Below, piece after piece: positions 21,476-32,300 of a stretch of 64,000 bases of DNA (its first letter is position 1; each line of letters opens with the position of its first letter). The position numbers and the translations under genes are program-made. Source of the stretch: Orientallactaga sibirica (lineage: Eukaryota; Chordata; Mammalia; Rodentia; Dipodidae); assembly GCA_036365145.1 (NCBI GenBank), contig JAEOAD010000018.1, forward strand, positions 14,180,501-14,244,500, given 5' to 3'. The notes below the pieces were generated by a model. The model saw only the letters and a list, made by a program, of their open reading frames with translations, had not been told where the DNA came from and did not search any database.

Positions 21476-22790
21476 AATTTATTTTTATTAGACACAGACA
21501 TACTTAATATGTTAACAATACATGTTAGTAGCATCGTTATCCTCATCCCTGCTCCTTTGCCAAAGAGGCCCTCCTTGTTGGGGAGGCAGGTCAACCCAGT
21601 GGGGACTGTGGGTCATGCATTGTGGGGACAGCAGTCAGTTATGGGGGAGAGGCAATGTCTCTGCGCATAATGTCCTAACTTGTGGCTCTAACAATCTTTC
21701 TCCCCCTTCTTCTGTAAAATTCCCTGAGCCAGGTTGGGTGGATTTTACATCTACTTCAGTGGTGAGCTCTTAGGAACCTCTGGATCTCTGCTTTGGTAAG
21801 TGTTGAGTGTCCTCTGTGTCTATCTCCTTCATCCTTGTGCTGATATCAGATTCACTGAGAAAGAAGCACTCTTGCTCATTTCCCCAATTCCTCTGTGGTT
21901 TCAGCTGGGCTCAGGGTGAACTGCACTGGGTTGTTTATCTCCTTAGGCCCCACTACCATCTAAAAAAGAGAAGTGCAATCTCCAACAGAGAGTGAAGTCA
22001 GCACAGGTTAAATGGGATAACCATTATTAATTTAGAGAGAATTTAAAGGGTGTAGACACTCTTATAGCCCAAGATTAGTGGGAGATTGACATTGGAAAGA
22101 AAAATCATTATCTGGATATGATTCTCACTTGTTTGCCAGTTCCAGATATGGTTTCCCTTCCACTGAGCAGATCTGTTAGCCAATCCAAGAGCAGTTGGTT
22201 ACCCACCATGGCTGTTTGCCACTATTGCACTTGTGTGAGCATCACATCAGGTTGTTAGCTTCTGAGTTGCTTAGATTTGAGTTGCTCAGACAGATGTTGG
22301 CCACTTTCTCTGGTAGCTCATGTAGCATCTTCTGCAGTCTGGGGATTGGCTCCCTTCTGGATTCCAACCAAGTCTCATCATGGTCCATGCCAAGAGCACT
22401 TGGTATCTTCAGCAGTAGGGTCTTACCCCTAACCTCTGGTGGGTAATCAAGTACTGACAGAAGTCTGTCTTGTTTGTTTTGGGAGACCTTGTAGGTCTCT
22501 CTGATCAACAGCTCATTGTGGATGTTAATCATGTTTCCACTCCTGCCCACACACCATCTGGCACATGGAACCTGGACCAGGGTGCTGGGAGGAGCAGGGA
22601 AACAGGGATCTGGCCTATTCACACCACAGTACCCTCTAGGTCTCTTTCTGCCATAAAGTGGGTGACTCAGTAATTCTGGTCCACAAATGTGCACAAAACC
22701 TGCATATGACTGGGACCATCCATATTCTATCATGAATGTTGAAGAAGTCATGGAGAATGATTGCAGTTAATGGGTGACACGTTCTCCAGT
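21476..22790 (-). mobile_element. L1 3' UTR copy, about 1.3 kb
   Basis: The copy shares long ordered similarity with 26055-26812 and 36720-37740, including GTGGGTCATGCATTGTGGGG, CTCTGGATCTCTGCTTTGG, CCAAGAGCAGTTGGTTACCC and ATCAACAGCTCATTGTGGAT. The L1 at 36720 continues into ORF2, which identifies this block as L1 3' UTR. It carries a 169-aa sense open frame (22242-22751) discussed under findings. ORF2 itself is absent, so the copy is 5'-truncated. Confidence 0.8.
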
Positions 22791-23050
22791 GGTTTAGCTG
22801 CTAGTAAGCTCCCCATGCTTCAGTAGGAGTAAAAACAACTCATGCTGATGCAATCAACTGTATTTAAATTAATTAATTAAATTAATTAAGTAAATTAATT
22901 AACTCAGGGGGTCATCAAAATAAAAGACAGGGACTAGTTGGAAAAAAGAAATGGTTCAGCTGGAGTAGTCTGGGGATAAGAGCATATATTGGGGGATTAT
23001 GATATAAATTTATTATGCAAATATATAACATTATCAAAAAATAAATGTTT
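22791..23050 (+). mobile_element. Probable older L1 3' end
   Basis: The segment holds GCTAGTAAGCTCCCCATGCT, an AT-only tract of TTAATTAA units (22862-22902), GGTCATCAAAATAAAAGACA and an AT-rich tail ending CAAAAAATAAATG. It resembles the plus-strand L1 3' end at 53370-53484. It abuts the opposite-strand L1 copy, so the two were probably separate insertions. Confidence 0.45.
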
Positions 23051-23339
23051 CAAAAATTATATGTTCTATGTTCAGGATGTCCTTCCTCTGCTATGTGCTT
23101 TCTTGTGGAAAGAAGTTAAGAGGGCAAATGGTAAGGATCAAGGAAAACTAAGAGGAAAAATATCAAAGTGGAGACCAAGAAATTGAGAGAAGAAATGAGT
23201 GATGAAGAGAGTTAAACTCATGGTTACTCTGACTTTAAGGAAAATACACGGGTAGCAGACCTGGAGTTAATGAGAGCACCCATGTGGTAATCAGAGGACC
23301 AGAGGAAAATCATGTATGTAATCAAAGTGAGAAGTGATA

Positions 23340-23488
23340 CCATACTATAAAGCAGAGGCGAGCAGAAAAGTTCTCCCAGACTGAGACACTATATTATGCC
23401 CCCCACCCCACCCAGCCAGGCTGGGTGAGAGTAGAAGCCACTCACTTGTATCCAAACATAGATAAGAGGGAATTCAGAGAGTCACACA

Positions 23489-23537
<49 letters not shown>

Positions 23538-23884
23538 AAGGTCAAGCCAAGAGATGGGGGGAGACTGGAAGGCCACGGTTTTTATAGCATCATATTCAGG
23601 TATGCAAGACCTGATTGGTTCATAGATTTGGAAGGCAGATGTCAGGGCCAGCCCACCTGAGCCAGCCCGTCCATATAGTACACTGGACTATGGGTAGCAA
23701 GAGGCACTGTCAATCCGTCTCAGTCAGGAATGAGTTCCATTCCTACCCAAAGTTCCATTTTTGTGCCAGGGCAAAGTGGCATGTGGGGTGGAATCTCCTG
23801 GTTATCTTTGGGCCTCAATCTCTAACTGAAACTGCCTTAAAAAGCTAGCTTTCTCCTATTCTCCTTCATTCGTCCCTACTAACA
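23340..23884 (-). mobile_element. Class I endogenous retrovirus LTR
   Basis: Read on the minus strand the LTR starts TGTTAGTAGGGACGAATGAA at 23884. It has a CCAAT box (GAACCAATCAGG; plus strand 23611-23622) and a TATA box (TATAAAAA; plus strand 23579-23586), then a downstream region with a (CA)n tract at 23490-23535. Integrase sequence lies upstream at 24221-24870 in the same orientation, so this is the 3' LTR. The outer border near 23340-23380 is uncertain, and I saw no clear poly-A signal or target duplication. Confidence 0.7.
23490..23535. repeat. (CA)n microsatellite inside the LTR
   Basis: About 23 uninterrupted CA units lie downstream of the LTR TATA box, in what would be the transcribed part of the LTR. 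The length suggests it is polymorphic. Confidence 0.97.
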
Positions 23885-24220
23885 TGAAATTCTAAGTACT
23901 GTTAGAGGGAACAGGGCACTTAGACCACTCTAACATCTTTAGGCTGAATAGGAGCAAAGGATGTAGAAGTTTGGGTGTCACACCAATGGGGATGTTACTC
24001 TAGAGGCCCAATAGAGAAACTTGAGAGACAGTGGGATGTCTCCTTGCCATCTGTATGGAGGTCTTTTTTTCTCCATCCCTGAGAAAAGTATTTAGGAACA
24101 ACAAAACACAATGGTTTGAGGTGATAGGAAATGGTTTTGTGTTTTTGGAACAAGGCAGTAGTTTAAATGGAAACTTGGCAAAGATAATCAGACTCAATAT
24201 CTATTGGGAGATTTATTAGT
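23885..24220 (-). mobile_element. Retroviral segment between integrase and LTR
   Basis: This 336-bp stretch occupies the place where env should be, but env is far longer, so most of it is deleted. Short open stretches exist on the minus strand without a clear domain. It is assigned to the retrovirus by position only. Confidence 0.4.
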
Positions 24221-24870
24221 TCATTTTAAAAGGAATTTCATGTCTTCTATGGGTTCAGTGATATAAGAAGACTCTTGATGGGGGTCTGGGTCATTGGGCA
24301 AGGTTTCATTCAAGTGTGGAGGATATCTCTTGATTCTGGAATGGTGTATCCATGAGTCTAATCCAGAGACCTTAACAGCAGTTGGGTGGAGAGAATAACA
24401 GTATATGAGGTTTCCCATGGTGCCTTTGAAAGGGGCAAGAGAGGGGAGTGATTGTATAAGTGTTAATTCCTCCGTTTTGAATAGAGGAATTCTGAGTTCC
24501 TGGCTTTGTGCCTCAGAAAGGGCCTTTATAATATTTTGAAATTTGGCCAATAAACTTATATGTTTTATAAGGTCTGAAGTTTCTGGGTCTAGTAAAAAAT
24601 CACTGGTGGGAAAAGGCCTTCCATATAGCATTTCAAAAGAACTTACATTTGTTTTACAATGAATGTTTCTAATTCTTATAAGAGTGATAGGGGGTAGGGT
24701 TACTGATAGGAGGTGGGTTTCCTGGAAGAGTTTAGTAAGTTATCTTTTATGAAATTCATTGGCCTTTTCCACCTTTGCTGAGGATTGAGGCTGCCAAACA
24801 CAATGGAGGTACACATTAAGATTTGCCTGGTCAAATTTAGTTTGAATGTCTAACATATCATTGATACATT
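24221..24870 (-). pseudogene. Retroviral pol remnant: integrase C-terminal part
   Basis: Integrase would insert retroviral DNA into the host genome. On the minus strand the open stretch 24221-24631 (136 codons) begins MLYGRPFPTSDF, a well-known word in the C-terminal part of class I (gamma-like) integrases. It continues with a PTAVKVSGLDSWIHHSR-type segment typical of the C-terminal domain. Further upstream on the same strand is WQPQSSAKVEKAN, which includes the position of the catalytic glutamate. An in-frame stop and shifts separate the two blocks, and reverse transcriptase and the integrase zinc-binding part are missing. It is a dead fragment that shares orientation with the LTR at 23340-23884. 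Confidence 0.85.
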
Positions 24871-25287
24871 CATCATAAATGTTGAAATTCTATTAGTTAA
24901 AACTGTTAGTTAAAACATGGCTCTGCTGGCCATGTGGATTCACAGCAGTGACCTGACATTGTGTGTATGTATCACTCATGTGAATCAGTGGATGGCATAT
25001 AGCCACACATCCAAAGACAGAAAACATACACCAAAAGCTGGAAGTTATTACTTAACTGTGTTGTAAAAGGTTTATTCTATATTATGAACACTTCTGTAGG
25101 CTTTGCATCATCTGAAGTTAAGGAAATATAATGAGTTATATTTAAGACAAAAACTCATCCTCACTGAACCATGTGTCATCTGTTGTCACTATTCTTGTCT
25201 GGAGCTAAGAGATTAAATGAACAGTTGTATTATTTATAACAAATGCCAAGGCACAGGCTGTTTTATTTATTTTGTTTTGATGTTTCA

Positions 25288-25293
<6 letters not shown>
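24871..25293. other. Unassigned sequence upstream of the pol remnant
   Basis: No further retroviral motif could be read after about 24880. The rest is AT-rich sequence with no recognised feature. Confidence 0.45.
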
Positions 25294-25323
<30 letters not shown>

Positions 25324-25464
25324 TTTTTCAAAGTAGGGTCTTACTTTAGCCCAGGCTGACCTGGAATTCACTCTGTAGTCTCAGGGTGGCCTCGAACTCA
25401 TGGTGATCCTCCTACTTCTGACTCCCAAGTGCTGGGATTAAAGGCATGTGCCACCACGCCTGGC
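25294..25464 (-). mobile_element. B1 SINE with 11-bp target duplication
   Basis: A poly-T tail and minus-strand B1 blocks (plus-strand CAGGCTGACCTGGAATTCAC, GGGATTAAAGGCATGTGCCA) are flanked by TTTCACCTCTT at 25283-25293 and 25465-25475, an exact duplication. It is well conserved, hence one of the younger copies. Confidence 0.97.
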
Positions 25465-25475
25465 TTTCACCTCTT

Positions 25476-26054
25476 ATATTTTGATAGCAAGGCAGAATAA
25501 GGATTCAAATTTAACCTTTCATCATTAGTATACTTTTTGTTGGTGTGAGGAACTTTCATGTCAGTTCTCAGTGGTTCAGCTGGACATTTCCTTAGGTCAT
25601 GTTAGGGGATCTACCTCTTGTAAACTTGCTCTAATCCTTTCAATGCCCCCCCCCAACCCCAGGATACTGTAATGAAACATGAGGTTCAGAGCACTTAACA
25701 AGGACTACCTGTGAGCTACAGAAACAGCCCTTGTGGAGCTCAGGTCCTTTACATCTAAAGTCCATGTCCTTTTCTCTGCTATGCATCCTCATGCTTGCAG
25801 ATAATGAATGGCAAGCCACAATCTGAAAGAGAAGCCTCTTTACCCAGAGGTGAGAACATCACTAAAGTATAGGCATAGAGGGCAATTTGTTGGCACAAAA
25901 CATACCTGATTTGTCACACAATAGTAGTTACCCTAATGAGTGTATCAATTTTAAATTTTTTATTAAAAATAAAAGGTTAGCACATTAAATAAGACACACA
26001 TTACCTTTTCATTTTGAAAGAACAATAAAATATATCCATAATATTAATTTTCAT
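25476..26054. other. Mostly unique sequence
   Basis: A C run near 25648 and a stretch at about 25830-25915 weakly resemble the L1 3' UTR block at 2240-2340, but the match is too poor to call. No gene was seen. Confidence 0.4.
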
Positions 26055-26811
26055 CTTTTTTAAAATTTTTATTTATTTTATTTATATTATTCTAGTTTTA
26101 CATTCATAGTGGTGACTCCATTATCCTCCTCCCTGTCCTCCCTCTTCCATAGGGACCCTCATCAATGGGGAATGTGGTTCACGCATTGTGGGGGTAGTCA
26201 AGAGCTATGGGGGATAGGCCAAGTCTCTGTGCATAATGCCCCAACTTGTGGCTCTAACATTCTTTAAGCCCCCTCTTCTGCAAATTTCCCTGAGCCACAT
26301 TGGGGTCATTTTAGTTCTACTTCAGTGATGAGGTTTTGGGAGCCTCTGTGTCTCTGGATATCTGGCTTAGTGGGAGTTAGATATTCTCTGTGTTTATCTC
26401 CTTCAACCTTTTTCTGGTGTTGTGATCCCCAAGATCGCTGAACTCTTGCCCTTCCTCCACATTACTCTGTGGTTTCAGCTGGAGCCCTGGTGAGGTGTGA
26501 TTGGCTGATCCTCCCTTCAGGTTCCTTGTCCATCTGGAAAAAAACAGAGAGAGAAGTTAGTACTAGATATATGGGATGGCCATAGATAGCTTGGAGGGAA
26601 TTTTATATGGGTAGGCCCTCTTCTGGCCCACATTTGATGGTATCTTGATTGGAGACTGTGCTCATTTTTTGTACATGGTTTTGACTTATTTCCCAGTTCC
26701 AGCAGTGAGTTCCATTCCACTGAGTGGATCAATTAGTCAAATCAAGAGCCGTTGGTTGCCCACCATGGCTGTATGCCACTACTGCACTTGTTTGAGCATT
26801 AAGTCAGGTTG
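26055..26811 (-). mobile_element. L1 3' UTR copy, main (non-inverted) part
   Basis: The blocks parallel those at 21476-22250: GTGGTTCACGCATTGTGGGG, CTGTGTCTCTGGATATCTGG, CAAGAGCCGTTGGTTGCCCA and the final GTCAGGTTG. Similarity stops at about 26808-26811, where sequence from a different part of L1 begins in the opposite orientation. Confidence 0.85.
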
Positions 26812-26862
26812 GGAAAAGACTTCCTGAACAAAACCCCAGCAGCTCAGGAAATTAAACAATCA
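26809..26862 (+). mobile_element. Inverted L1 ORF2 scrap (5' inversion)
   Basis: In the plus frame the sequence reads LGKDFLNKTPAAQEIKQS, a conserved word from the C-terminal part of L1 ORF2. The same region is present on the minus strand of the L1 near 39365-39425. It is joined directly to an L1 3' UTR lying on the opposite strand, the arrangement produced by twin priming during L1 integration. Its far end is cut by a B1 insertion. Confidence 0.75.
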
Positions 26863-26863
26863 T

Positions 26864-27045
26864 CTTTTGTTTTGTTTTGTTTTGTTTTGTTTTGTTTTGT
26901 TTTGTTTTGTTTTGTTTTGTTTTTGTGGAAGGGTCTCGCACTAACCCAGGCTGACCTAGAATTCACTATATGTAGTCTCAGGGTGGCTTTGAACTCACAG
27001 CAATCCTCCTATCTCTGCCTCCCAAGTTCTGGGATTAAAGGCACG
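26864..27045 (-). mobile_element. B1 SINE with (TTTTG)n tail
   Basis: Eleven or so TTTTG units at 26867-26922 form the tail of a minus-strand B1 whose body includes CCAGGCTGACCTAGAATTCA and GGGATTAAAGGCACG. The terminal 5' bases are missing. Confidence 0.92.
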
Positions 27046-27595
27046 TTCACATTTTATTATTAATTCTTCAGTCTTTGGACACATTTTAGGATATCTCTTA
27101 GGGAAAATTGAGTGAGATTGATTTGCAAGATGGCTGTGAATGAGGCTGAGTTTTTAGGTTTAGAGAAAGGTAGTTAGAAATAGAATAATGTTTACTGGGA
27201 GAAGTAGGAAAGGGCTTATCTAGATGTTTTTAAAGTGTGGATTATTAAAGTTAGGCTATATGTATTTTGTTTGTTTCTTATTTAATATATACAAAGTGTT
27301 TTGTCTTTTATAGCTGTGATTATTTCAATATCTAAAATTATACATTTTAATTATGTAAGTTACTACCTCAATTTATGATTAATATTAAAGTTTTAGAAAA
27401 GAAAGATTTATAAAGCACCATATGGAAAAAAGTCATTGAAGTGGAATTTGGGGAGGAGTAATTAATCTCTCTTTATCATGTGCTCTTTCTCCATCTATAT
27501 ACATGCATGCATGCATACATACATACATACTTCTAATCTAAAATTCATTTATAAACATATAATGTAAAAATGTTAAGCAATGCTTATTACCTACC

Positions 27596-27626
<31 letters not shown>

Positions 27627-28538
27627 TTCACAGGGAGATGTAAGTGCTGGGTAAACAGTGAAAGGCATCTTTTGTTCCCTCACTTCACATTTGGTTTTAT
27701 TCCTTTCTTACTACAGGCAGTCAGTGTTCACATGGTACATGGATTTCCTTTTACCAAGGGAAAAGATATTTAATGGAAAAAGACACCTGGAAGGGACTGT
27801 TTCTCTGTGGTACTTCCTTAAACCAACCCAGAATGACACATTTCAGACATGCAGACACCTGTGGAAGCACTGTTTGAATGATTTAGTTCTCTCAAGTTTA
27901 TGTAGAAGTTATCCTCAGTAGTCCCACATAGGAACTATGGTCATTTGAGTGGTGTTCAGCTCACAAAGGCTCTGCCTTCTGCCCTCTGAGGAGGCAGGGT
28001 TCACCCTCTTCCTACATGTGTGGCTCTAATAAGTAGGTTCTCATTAGGAAGCACTCTCACTTCAAACCTCTATTATCCACCACTTTGAGGAAATAATCTA
28101 GTGCTCTGTAGCATTTCACTGTAAAAGTATAAAGCAGGAAAAAACAAGGGGCTCTGTCGTTCAAAAAACTGTGAGGCATTCACAGGTTTGATAAACTGTT
28201 AATTTTTTGTGTTCATAGCACATTGTCTTTGTCAAGTTCATAGTTTTACTCTCAGAATTTTCTTTCAGGTTTGACTTTTAATTTTAGGAATGAGTAAGCA
28301 GTGGCTACATATTTGACTCAGGGCACCAAATTTTTTTATGCGTTCATTACAATAGTCTTCCCTTCTAAATCTGTCAGGACCAGTGGAGCGCAGTCCTCCT
28401 TCTGCTTGTCTCTAACAGTTATCCCTTTCTTATCTTTGAATTCATTGTGCAGGTGTAAAGAAAGCAGATTACTTCTTTGGAGGTGTACAGATGAAACTGT
28501 TCCATTCCCTTTGAAAATATAATTTGTTTTAGATGATA

Positions 28539-28540
<2 letters not shown>
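27046..28540. other. Unique sequence with (CATA)n and poly-T tracts
   Basis: A short CATG/CATA tract at 27503-27530 and a run of T at 27597-27620 are the only simple repeats. The 87-aa frame at 27658-27921 has no recognisable features. Confidence 0.45.

Positions 28541-28593
<53 letters not shown>
28541..28593. repeat. (AC)n microsatellite
   Basis: About 26 uninterrupted AC units. Frames across it are cysteine-valine repeats without biological meaning. Confidence 0.98.
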
Positions 28594-28594
<1 letters not shown>

Positions 28595-29080
28595 CAAACC
28601 TCTAGTTTTCAGACTAATGGAAGCCACAGAGGACATGAGAAATAAAAATATCAAGTAAAGATTTCAATGAGCCATCAAATTCAAGATTGGAAAGAAATCC
28701 TAACAGGATCAGGTTTGATTCTGATGTTTCTGAAGTTATGCTGTATAATCTGCTCTGGGCAGAAGACAGATGTCATTTAATTAAATCACATGCCACATAC
28801 ATCATCACAGTGAAGATTTATACAGTATTTCTCAATTGTGCCAGACAATGTTCTAAATGATATACTGATATAGTTATACTATATAACTACAGCTGATAAT
28901 GTTTATTTATTACAGTGTCATGACCCCTGTTAACTCATATAAAGTCCACATAGTTCTCATAATAACTCCACAACAAGGCCTTGATGTATCACGCAGGCTG
29001 ACATTGTACTTAAAATCCTGTGTCAGCTTTGCAAGTGCTAAGATTAACATCTTGTGGTATCACACTCAGTTTCTTGAGTT
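28594..29080. other. Unique sequence
   Basis: No feature was recognised. Confidence 0.45.
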
Positions 29081-29323
29081 TTTTTTTTTTTTTAAGAGAC
29101 AGAGAGAGACAGAGAGAGAGGGAGAGGAAGACAGAGATGGGCGTGCCAGCAGCCTCTCAGCTGCTGAGAATGAAATCCAGATGCGTACGCCCCCTTGTGG
29201 TCAAGTGCAGCATTGCACCCTTGTGTCACTTTGCATCTCGCTAAACATGGGACCTGGAGATTGGAACCAGCGTTCTTAGGCTTAGGAGGCAGGCGCCTTA
29301 ACCACTAAGCCATCTTTCCAGCC
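29081..29323 (-). mobile_element. Dip-type SINE without the 16-bp duplication
   Basis: The minus-strand copy belongs to the CCTAAGAAC subfamily (plus-strand GCGTTCTTAGGCTTAGGAGG). It has a single GGAGATTGGAACCAG unit, in contrast to 19261-19529. TCTTGAGTTTTTT occurs on both sides (near 29072 and 29324), a clear target duplication. Confidence 0.95.
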
Positions 29324-32300
29324 TCTTGAGTTTTTTAAACAAAAAAAAATATTTTTAAAGATGAAGAATATTAGGGGAAGACTCAGCTTCCTCATAGTTA
29401 CATAGCTAGAAAGTGGTCATTAGAATTTGAGTTAAAATATGTGGCTCCAAAAATTTTACATTACACCTTCCTAATGGTTGGGAAATAGACTACTTTATGT
29501 CCACAAGAAAATTTGTACTGCTTGGACACCAAAAAATGATGATTTTATGAATGATCTTTTCCTAATCTCTTCTGAAGTTTTTCCTGTTGTTTAGAAAGGC
29601 AACTGACTTTTGTATTGTTTGGAGGGTAACTTATTGACCTCAATTATTAGTTTTTCAATGATGCTGGCTGCATTTTCTAGGAGTACGATCATAGCATTTA
29701 CAAATAGTACCTTTTTCCCCTTTTATTGCAAGTGTTACATCAAATACCAATTTCCTGTTTTATCAGATTGAGTACAATGTAGTTCTTCTTGAACGTTAAT
29801 TGCAATGATGAAAATGTTTTCGAATTTTGGTTTCACCATTCAGCATCTCAGAAGTGTTTCAGGTGTAATGTGACAATAGTCAGGACTAAGATGATGACAT
29901 GGAAAAATCAATATCTACTAGAGATGGAGTATATTAAAAATTGACTAAATTTAAGGATATAGGCTGGGAAACACTAAAATATTTCAAACTTGAAGCACGC
30001 AAGTCTAATTGATAATGCTCAGGAAATTGACTCTGTTTAAAGCTGAATTTTACTGACCTATTCATGTGAGACAAAGTTTCTAAAAGGAAAAAGTTAGAAC
30101 TCTTGGGTTATAAACACTTCTAAGGGATTTGTACTTAGGAAAAATATACAAATATATTTACATATAGTTTATATAGTCTGAAATATGTAAGATATATATT
30201 AACTCCTTCTAATAGTCTGATATTTAGGATAAAACCTATCCGTTACATTAAATGTAATGTCTATGCAACTTATAATGTTACTTCTAAAGGAAAACACTGA
30301 CTTGTTTGGTCTTCTAAAATGCTAAGGTTAGTACTAAAAATTTAATCTACCTCAAAACCACTGTGATAGCTTTTAGAGATCCAAATCTTGGAGTTTCAAA
30401 TATTTCTCTGTCCATGTTATGTTAAATACTTCATTGGTTTCCCTATACTATTATGACTTCTGAGAATATCCTGATTTGCATAATAGTTTAATAACTGAGC
30501 TATTTTTCTAGACTGTACTCATGTCCAAGTAAGCCCTATTTCCTGTGTCTAGGGTAGCAAATTCCAGGGTGTTTTGCTCCTCCAACATGGAAGATATAGC
30601 CCTTGAACCCTTTCAACTTCAGTGGGGCTAAACAGAAAGGCTACAGGGAAGATAGCATTTTTCACATATGTGCTCTATGTCTATTCCCAGAACATAGCAA
30701 TATGCTATTCTTTGGTTAACTTTCAACCATAACCAAAGAAGAATTTCAGAAATAAGTTAAAAGCAAATTAAAATAGGGACTCTTATTATTTCAAATTATG
30801 TTGCGTAGACCCTAGAAGAAGGCAGAATAGTATTTAGTATAAATACTTTGTAATAGCAAAACTAATTAAATATAGCAAAAATGTCACAACATGTAGAAAT
30901 AATTGAAATGTATAGAACATCCATTTCCAGTAATTGCTTATAAAACAAAAGAGACACAGATTAAAAAAATAATAGTAACAATAAAATTAAAGAAAGATGA
31001 CCAGTTTATTTCTGATCATTTTGCTAACTCAAAGATCAATAGATAAGAGTTTAGAAATACAAGAGTGTGCCCAAAATGCTATGCTAACAAATACTTTGGG
31101 TGTGCTTTCTTGAAAGAAGGGGGTGAAGGGCATCCTCTGTCTGTGCATTGTTCAAAGTATTGGATTGTGGGGACAGATTTGGCCACATTTTCAGATGGGC
31201 TTGGAATAATGGAAGACTGGTATTGATTCCTAGCCCAACCAAACCTCTGGACTTGGGATAAAAGTCAAGGATCCTAGATAGCAGTAGTCCCTGATGAATT
31301 CCTGATGAATTGACTTTCTGCTCTCAGTGCGTGAGCATCTGAGCCCTCCTGTGCTGATTCCAGGAAAATACTACTGAAAGCCACAACCAGTAATTTAGTC
31401 ATGGCCTCTGATCAGCCTATCTCACAACTCCCAGTTTCAAGAATCAGATAAACAAAGTGAAGATAGTTTCCACTCCCCCAAACACATGCTTCCAAACCAC
31501 TGGGTAGCCATAAGAAAATGCCATTGCAAAGACAAAGATTCTATCCCAGCTATGGCAATCATTGGCAGACTCTGTGGGGTAAGTTTACACTCCCAGGACA
31601 TAATTTTAAAAAGACACACTCATGTGAAAGAAATGTCTTCCAAACTCTATGCTTAGAAACAGACTTAAAATATCGCCATTTATATGATCAGAGAGAATAG
31701 TCTGTGACGTCTCTTTATTTCTTTCCTTTTTTCTGGTGAAAGAAAGGGAAGTCCATCTCTTCTTGTCCCTCCTGTGTGGTCTTGATGTTTCTTCATAGGC
31801 ACAGAAAGGGTGTAATTTTTTTTTTTTTCTTTCAGAGCTGCTAAATGGAGGTGACTGTGCTGTCTTTATTGTCTGTGCAATCTTAGCACTGCCTGGCTCT
31901 TACTGGCTGCTGTAGAAGCCCAACAGGGGACTTTCATTATCTTTTATCCCCCTTAAGTGTTGCCTTTCTTGCTTTTCTTGTTTCCTTTCATCCTGCAAGC
32001 ATCATCATTTTCATTTAGCTAGGACATTTCTTTGAAAAGGGAGAAAGTAGTATGTTCCTTTAAAAAATATCTCTTTCAAAGAGGAGAAAGAGATTAATAA
32101 AAGAGAGGAAGAACATGAGCTGAAGAAGCTACAACTCTCCCATCTGCAATGGTAGGCCTGAAAAAAAGATGGGAAACAGTGGATAATGTGAAACAATCTA
32201 AGGATGGAACACTGAATATGTCTATTCAGAAATGAAGAATTGGTTGTTCCCTTCAGTGTGTCAATTTCTTACTCCTAATTCTTATATGCCATTTCTTTTT

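Noticed and set aside
22862..22902. TTAATTAA-rich palindromic tract as an origin or attachment site
   Set aside because: Simple AT repeat next to an L1 tail, better explained by slippage.
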